From positions 3,352,001 through 3,416,000 of the forward strand of contig NZ_CP016808.1 in the NCBI RefSeq assembly GCF_002741035.1: DNA of 64,000 bases, given 5' to 3'. Below the pieces are notes generated by a model. That model was not told the origin of the DNA and did no database searches. It saw only the letters and a program-made list of their open reading frames with translations. The position numbers were made by a program, and so were the translations under genes. How positions within the stretch are numbered: position 1 is the first letter of the stretch; each line of letters begins with the position of its first letter. Of this stretch, positions 59,474-64,000 are shown one piece after another. Source of the DNA: Paenibacillus sp. BIHB 4019 (GTDB lineage Bacteria; Bacillota; Bacilli; Paenibacillales; Paenibacillaceae).

Positions 59474-59509
59474 CAAACGTCGATTTTTACTTCGAAAAAG
59501 GAGAACCTA

Positions 59510-60745
59510 ATGTCAACCAATCAAGCTGCTATTCGGCCGGCCAATGTGGCGGCCACCACTTTTTTCCCGATTTTGTTTGCTGCAAGCTCGGTGCATTTGC
59601 TCAATGATACGATTCAATCGATTGTGCCTGCGCTGTATCCGGTACTTAAAGATTCTTTTTCGTTAACCTTCTCGCAAATTGGTTTTATTTCTTTAATTAT
59701 TAATTTGACGGCAGCGATTTTACAGCCGCTCATTGGTATTTTTACCGATAAACGGCCGATTCCAAGGCTGCTGCCGATTGGCATTCTTTTCACCCTGGCT
59801 GGTGTGCTGGTGCTGTCCTTCTCGGCGTATTATTGGATGATACTCGCTGCGGTTATGCTAATTGGGATCGGCTCAGCGATATTCCATCCAGAGTCGGCGC
59901 GGGTAGCTTATGTGGCAGGCGGGGCGCGCAAAGGACTGGCGCAATCGATTTTTCAATTTGGCGGAAATATTGGACAAGCGCTTGCTCCGATTATGACAGC
60001 GATGCTGTTCGTGCATACGGGGCAAAAGGGTGTCGTCTGGTTTTCCCTGCTGCTTGTTGTCGGGTTCATGCTGCAAAGCTATGTCGCCCGCTGGTACACG
60101 AAGCACTTAAAGGCGGAGAAGGAGCGCAAGGGGACGGTGCAAAATCATCCGTTCGCAAGAAGCGGCCTCTCTAAGGCAAGAGTTGCAGTTGCGGTTACGA
60201 TTATTATGATTTTGGTATTTTCTAAATACGTTTATATTTCAGCGATAACGAGCTATTATTCTTTTTATGCCATAGAAAAATTCGGGGTATCGACGAGCCA
60301 GGCACAATTGATCTTATTCGTGTTTCTGGTTGCAAACGTTATTGGGCTGCTGTTCGGCGGCATGCTGGCGGATAAATTCAGCCGCCGTGCGCTCATTTGG
60401 TTTTCGATTTTGGGCACGGCACCCTTTTCACTTGCCCTGCCGTATGCGAATTTGACGCTTTCGGTTATTTTGATCTTTTTTGCGGGGCTGATTTTGGCTT
60501 CGGCGTTCTCGATCATTATGGTGTATACGAACGAGCTGCTGCCAGGCAAGGTCGGGCTCGTATCCGGCATTTTCTTCGGCCTTGCCTTCGGGCTTGGCGG
60601 TGCGGGATCGGCGATTCTCGGCAATCTTGCTGATGCGACAAGCATTGTGTTCGTAATCCAGTGCTGCTCGTATTTGCCGCTGCTGGGGCTGTTCACCGTA
60701 TTTCTCCCGTCTGACAAAAAGAATAAGCCGCTGCAAGCAGCATAA
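59510..60745 (+). CDS. MFS transporter, fosmidomycin-resistance (Fsr)-like
   Basis: A 411-residue, 12-helix major-facilitator exporter. VHLLNDTIQSIVPALYPVL near residue 25 and GSAIFHPESARVAYVAGG around 125 are typical of the Fsr subfamily, which exports fosmidomycin-like compounds and other small molecules. The middle loop is basic (KHLKAEKERKG). The ATG at 59510 has AAGGAG 6-7 nt upstream; the open frame begins at 59426 within the promoter and is not coding there. Control by the divergent GntR regulator is inferred. The true substrate is unknown. Confidence 0.88.
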   Translation: MSTNQAAIRPANVAATTFFPILFAASSVHLLNDTIQSIVPALYPVLKDSFSLTFSQIGFISLIINLTAAILQPLIGIFTDKRPIPRLLPIGILFTLAGVLVLSFSAYYWMILAAVMLIGIGSAIFHPESARVAYVAGGARKGLAQSIFQFGGNIGQALAPIMTAMLFVHTGQKGVVWFSLLLVVGFMLQSYVARWYTKHLKAEKERKGTVQNHPFARSGLSKARVAVAVTIIMILVFSKYVYISAITSYYSFYAIEKFGVSTSQAQLILFVFLVANVIGLLFGGMLADKFSRRALIWFSILGTAPFSLALPYANLTLSVILIFFAGLILASAFSIIMVYTNELLPGKVGLVSGIFFGLAFGLGGAGSAILGNLADATSIVFVIQCCSYLPLLGLFTVFLPSDKKNKPLQAA

Positions 60746-60757
60746 GCGGAACAAGGA

Positions 60758-60803
60758 AAGAGCGATGATTGGCGCCATAGGGTGCTGGTCATCGCTTTTT
60801 TTA
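60758..60803 (+). terminator. MFS gene terminator
   Basis: AGCGATGA (60761-60768) pairs with TCATCGCT (60789-60796), followed by seven T. The remaining 60804-61030 holds only the hairpin element below and a leader. Confidence 0.75.
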
Positions 60804-60852
60804 ATTATAAGAATTTATAAGGTGTGCCCTTATAATCGGCTTATAGTTCAGC

Positions 60853-60899
60853 GCGAAACGGTAGCTTTGCCGTCAGAAGATGGCGATAGCCGTTTACGC
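60853..60899. repeat. Dispersed hairpin element, copy at 60.9 kb
   Basis: 47 bp, the same as 7068-7114 except for a few changes in the loop region. GCGAAACGG pairs with CCGTTTACGC. It lies in the spacer before the sugar ABC operon. Confidence 0.75.
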
Positions 60900-61030
60900 T
60901 TGCTTGCCAGAGGTTTAAGCTTGTCTGCGATAAAGTCAAAATAATGATATAGGTTGGCAAAATACCGTCACAGCGCGAGCGCCATTTTTTCTATGATAAA
61001 GGTATCCATTATAGATCGAGGTGAAGGCTC

Positions 61031-61987
61031 ATGAATCCGCTACAACAAACAACGACCAAGCAGAAGCATTCAGGCAAACAGCAAATGGCGGCGAGGCGGT
61101 CAAGCGGCGCGATCCAACGAAAAGAAACGCTCGCAGGTTTTCTGTTCGTAGGCCCGATGCTCATAGGAGTGACGGTGCTGACGCTGCTGCCGATACTCGC
61201 TACCTTCGGGCTGTCGCTGGCGGACTGGAATTTTATCGCTGGCTTTGATGGCCTGAAATGGGTCGGCTTCGATAATTTCGAGCGGCTGGCGAAAGATGCG
61301 GCATTCCTAAAATCGCTGAAAAATAATGCTTATTTTCTACTGACCGTGCCTGCTTATTTGGCGGTTTCAATGTTTCTCGCGATTATGATCGACAAGCATG
61401 TGTATTTAAAAGGCTATTTCAAGGTTGCGTATTTCATGCCGTACATTTCCAGCATTGTAGCGGTAGCTATCGTCTGGCAGGTGCTTTTCCACCCGTCGGC
61501 GGGACCGGTTAATCAACTGCTCATGGCGCTTGGTATTGAAAATCCGCCGAAATGGATTGCTGATCCCAAATATGCGCTTCCATCGCTCATGATGATTACC
61601 GTCTGGACGGCTATCGGTTTTAATATGATCGTGTACATTGCAGGACTGCAATCGATTCCGCGGGATTTGTATGAGGCAGCCGATATTGATGGAGCAAACG
61701 CTTGGGTAAAATTCAAAAGCATTACGTTCCCGCAGCTGTCGTCAACTTCCTTCTTCCTGCTTGTAACAGGCATTATTTCGACGTTCAAGGTGTTTGATTT
61801 AATAGCGATTTTGACCAAAGGCGGGCCGCTTTCCTCGACCAGCATGATCGTCTGGTATTTGTATGATACGGCATTCGTCAATTTGAAAATCGGCTATGCC
61901 TCCTCGATGGCAGTCGTCCTGTTCGCTTGTGTGCTGCTCATTACCCTTCTGCAATGGGTCGGCCAGAAAAAGTGGGTGAATTATTAA
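61031..61987 (+). CDS. Sugar ABC transporter permease (MalF/UgpA type)
   Basis: A 318-residue inner-membrane permease of the carbohydrate uptake class CUT1. Six membrane helices start at residue ~40. The EAA loop contacting the ATPase is YEAADIDGANAWVKFKSITF (about residues 215-234). The first ~35 residues are basic and cytosolic. RBS GAGGTGAAGG before the ATG. It forms an operon with the second permease and a lipoprotein; no ATPase gene is in this stretch, so a shared MsmK/UgpC-type ATPase is likely used. The sugar is unknown. Confidence 0.92.
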   Translation: MNPLQQTTTKQKHSGKQQMAARRSSGAIQRKETLAGFLFVGPMLIGVTVLTLLPILATFGLSLADWNFIAGFDGLKWVGFDNFERLAKDAAFLKSLKNNAYFLLTVPAYLAVSMFLAIMIDKHVYLKGYFKVAYFMPYISSIVAVAIVWQVLFHPSAGPVNQLLMALGIENPPKWIADPKYALPSLMMITVWTAIGFNMIVYIAGLQSIPRDLYEAADIDGANAWVKFKSITFPQLSSTSFFLLVTGIISTFKVFDLIAILTKGGPLSSTSMIVWYLYDTAFVNLKIGYASSMAVVLFACVLLITLLQWVGQKKWVNY

Positions 61988-62017
61988 TAGCATTTCTATA
62001 AGGGAGGCAAGAAGAGA

Positions 62018-62857
62018 ATGAACCAAAAAACGATAAATACGGTTCGCAAATCGATTTTCACGGTGCTTATGATGGGCATGAGCATTTTGTTCCTGCTGCC
62101 CTTCGTCTGGATGCTGTCCACTTCCTTCAAAATTGAGGCGGATGTATTCACTTATCCGATTCAGTGGATACCGAAAACGTGGCATGTCATTGAAAATTAC
62201 AAGGAAGTGTGGAATGGGCAATTTCCATTCTATAAATACTATTTGAATTCCATTAAAATTACAGTAGTCACGACGATATTATCGTGCATCGTATCCGCGC
62301 TTGCCGCTTATGGCTTTTCCAAAATCCAGTTTGCAGCAGGAAAATATTTGTTTCTTATCGTACTCGCCACTTATATGATTCCGCAGCAGGCGATTTTGGT
62401 GCCGCAGTTTATTTTGTATCGCTCGATTGGTTTTTTCGACAGCCATGCGGGACTTATTTTGCTCGGCAGCTTCAGCGTGCTTGGCACCTTCATGCTGCGC
62501 CAGTTTTTTATGGGCGTTCATAATGAATATATTGAATCGGCGAAAATCGATGGGGCGGGACATGCCCGGATATTTATGCAAATTGCGTTTCCGCTTGTGC
62601 GTCCAGCCGTTGCGACGTATGCGATTTTGCGCTTCATTTGGACATGGAACGACTACCAAAATCCGCTGATCTTCCTGCGGACGGACAGCTTGTACACGAT
62701 TCAATTGGCGATGCAAAAGTTTACGACCATTAACGGCGAATTTTATTCGCTCATTATGGCGGCCGCCGTATCGTCGATCGTGCCGCTGCTGATTATTTTT
62801 GTCATTGGGCAAAAAAGCGTCATCGAAGGTATTGCACTGGGCGGTGTAAAGGGGTAG
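62018..62857 (+). CDS. Sugar ABC transporter permease (MalG/UgpE type)
   Basis: A 279-residue partner permease with six membrane helices. The EAA loop is ESAKIDGAGHARIFMQIAFP (about 173-192), the opening FLLPFVWMLSTSFK is typical of MalG-type proteins, and the C-terminus ends GIALGGVKG, a common signature. GGGAGG lies upstream of the ATG. 30 nt after the first permease gene; 192 nt before the binding-protein gene. Confidence 0.92.
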   Translation: MNQKTINTVRKSIFTVLMMGMSILFLLPFVWMLSTSFKIEADVFTYPIQWIPKTWHVIENYKEVWNGQFPFYKYYLNSIKITVVTTILSCIVSALAAYGFSKIQFAAGKYLFLIVLATYMIPQQAILVPQFILYRSIGFFDSHAGLILLGSFSVLGTFMLRQFFMGVHNEYIESAKIDGAGHARIFMQIAFPLVRPAVATYAILRFIWTWNDYQNPLIFLRTDSLYTIQLAMQKFTTINGEFYSLIMAAAVSSIVPLLIIFVIGQKSVIEGIALGGVKG

Positions 62858-62977
62858 TTTAATCAGTTGCAAGATGTATAACGGCAGGCACTGCCCCAAG
62901 CGGGCTGCTAGGGGAAGTCAAAATAGTCGTAAATGTAGTCAATATTGTAGTATAGGAGCGGGCAGCCGCATTGCTAC

Positions 62978-63031
62978 AATAACGATAGATAGAAAGCGCA
63001 TACACACTTATTTCACACAGCTATCGTTATT
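62978..63031 (+). promoter_or_regulatory. Stem-loop in the spacer before the binding-protein gene
   Basis: AATAACGATAG (62978-62988) and CTATCGTTATT (63021-63031) are perfect 11-bp arms 32 nt apart, ending 6 nt before the AGGAGGG site. Such intercistronic stems often stabilise the binding-protein part of the message; this is inference. Confidence 0.5.
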
Positions 63032-63049
63032 TTCATGAGGAGGGTTTGC

Positions 63050-64000
63050 ATGTTTAGAAAAATGAAATGGTTATCGCTTATGCTGATGTCGATCATGATG
63101 GTGGCGGCGGGCTGCTCATCAGGCGGAAACGCAGAGAGCGGCGGGGCAGCGGCTTCGCCAGCAGCGAGCAGCAGCACGGAAAGTCCGGCGCAGGGGGCGG
63201 CTGATGAAGAGGTTACGATCAAGCTGCATACGTTCGGCAACGAAGCGAGCTATAATTGGAAGCAGACGATTGCGGCATTTGAGGAGAAAAATCCAAACAT
63301 CAAGGTTGATGTCGTCGTATTGAGCGAGAAGGGCGATACGCAGGAAGCGATTCAGAAGCTGGATCTTGCCGCTTCCTCCAATGAGCAGATGGACGTCATT
63401 ATGTTCAGTGACCCGGCCGGCTATGCGCAGCGCGTTGGTCTTGGCATGGTTGCTCCGATTGACGATTTTATTGCTAAAGAGGGCTTTAAGGTTAATGAGG
63501 AGTACAAGGTTGATACGATGCTGGACGGCAAATATTATGCGCTGCCAGGCAAGTTCAACCCTTGGTATGTTCTGCTGAACAAAACGCAGCTGGCCGCTGC
63601 TGGACTAGATGTGCCAACCGAATGGACATGGGATGACTTTATGAGCTATGCGAAGACGCTTACGACAGGCGATGGCGCATCGAAGCATTACGGCACGTAT
63701 TTCCATGGTCCGCAAAATGGCGGCTGGATGGAATTTCTGAAGCTGGCGCTGGCGAACCAGCCGGATAATACCGAGTTTTTGAAGGCGGATGGCACGTCCA
63801 ATTTGGACAATCCGCTCATGCGCAAAACGCTGGAGCTGCGCGTGCAAATGGAGAAGCAGGACAAATCGGCATCTCCTTACACCGATATGATTTCGCAGAA
63901 GCTGCATTACCGCAATCAGTTTTTCAATCAAGCAGTCAGCATGATCATGATTGGAAGCTGGATGAACACGGAGCTGGGCGGAACTGAGCAATTCCCGCTT
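63050..64000 (+). CDS. Extracellular sugar-binding lipoprotein (partial, runs off the window)
   Basis: The solute-binding component of the sugar ABC importer. A lipoprotein signal peptide with basic start and lipobox AAGC (Cys22) is followed by a Ser/Ala/Gly-rich linker to about residue 50 and the SBP type 1 fold (EVTIKLHTFGNEASYNWKQT, then a cluster PNIKVDVVVLSE). 317 codons are visible without a stop; such proteins are usually 420-550 residues, so roughly the last third is missing. GAGGAGGG lies 5-6 nt before the ATG. It is expected to bind an oligosaccharide and dock to the two upstream permeases. Confidence 0.9.
   Translation, partial: MFRKMKWLSLMLMSIMMVAAGCSSGGNAESGGAAASPAASSSTESPAQGAADEEVTIKLHTFGNEASYNWKQTIAAFEEKNPNIKVDVVVLSEKGDTQEAIQKLDLAASSNEQMDVIMFSDPAGYAQRVGLGMVAPIDDFIAKEGFKVNEEYKVDTMLDGKYYALPGKFNPWYVLLNKTQLAAAGLDVPTEWTWDDFMSYAKTLTTGDGASKHYGTYFHGPQNGGWMEFLKLALANQPDNTEFLKADGTSNLDNPLMRKTLELRVQMEKQDKSASPYTDMISQKLHYRNQFFNQAVSMIMIGSWMNTELGGTEQFPL

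Overview
The window looks like chromosomal DNA of a spore-forming member of the Bacillota, most likely Paenibacillus or a close relative. The evidence is a yyaC-type sporulation gene, leucine T-box leaders, a comQXPA quorum-sensing locus, a ydiF-moaC-tatA-tatC neighbourhood and strong AGGAGG-type ribosome binding sites. GTG and TTG starts are common. No rRNA, tRNA, insertion sequence, integrase or CRISPR array was seen.

Layout. 1-5.6 kb: a Gfo/Idh/MocA dehydrogenase, a CorA-like channel on the minus strand, a YflT-type stress protein, a FAD oxidoreductase and an AraC regulator. 5.8-9.8 kb: the Leloir operon galK-galE-galT. 9.9-16.9 kb: small conserved proteins, yyaC, an alpha/beta hydrolase, a DUF6483-like protein, a methyltransferase, an HD-GYP protein whose HD histidine is replaced by phenylalanine, and a YitT-family membrane protein. 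17.0-21.3 kb: thiL-tsaE-tsaB-rimI-tsaD, which covers thiamine diphosphate and tRNA t6A synthesis. 21.3-24.2 kb: leuA behind an unusually long leader with one strong promoter, two complete T-boxes both carrying a CUC (Leu) specifier, and a 98-bp tandem repeat. A cluster of DnaA boxes follows leuA.

24.6-41.8 kb is the accessory heart of the window: a polymorphic-toxin island. An operon encodes a DcrB/Eag-like putative chaperone, a VgrG-like spike protein, a pentapeptide-repeat protein, an unknown protein, a DUF4280 PAAR-like protein, and a 2042-residue protein that fuses a VgrG-like domain, a hydrophobic segment, a basic linker, an Rhs shell and a nuclease-like tip. An immunity gene overlaps its end. 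Downstream lies a graveyard of displaced Rhs tips (REase-like, truncated HNH-like, intact HNH-like), each with AT-rich immunity genes. An orphan colicin-E9-type immunity gene and other immunity-like genes are also present. The tips are joined to near-identical copies of the last ~208 bp of the Rhs core, which suggests tip exchange by homologous recombination.

41.8-44.3 kb: a MerR regulator and a membrane-anchored PAF-acetylhydrolase-like enzyme. 44.9-50.2 kb: an ABC ATPase, a 67-residue basic peptide, comQ, a short comX (57 codons, Trp next to last), comP and comA. TTGCGG/CCGCAA elements resembling ComA boxes precede both transcription units. 50.4-56.5 kb: ydiF-like ABC-F ATPase, 5-formyl-THF cyclo-ligase, moaC, mogA-like, a MoeA-like protein with a poly-Gln head, tatA and tatC. 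56.6-60.8 kb: an ABC-2 type permease with its TetR regulator, and a GntR regulator divergent from an Fsr-like MFS exporter. 61.0-64.0 kb: a sugar ABC importer (two permeases and a lipoprotein binding protein that runs off the window).
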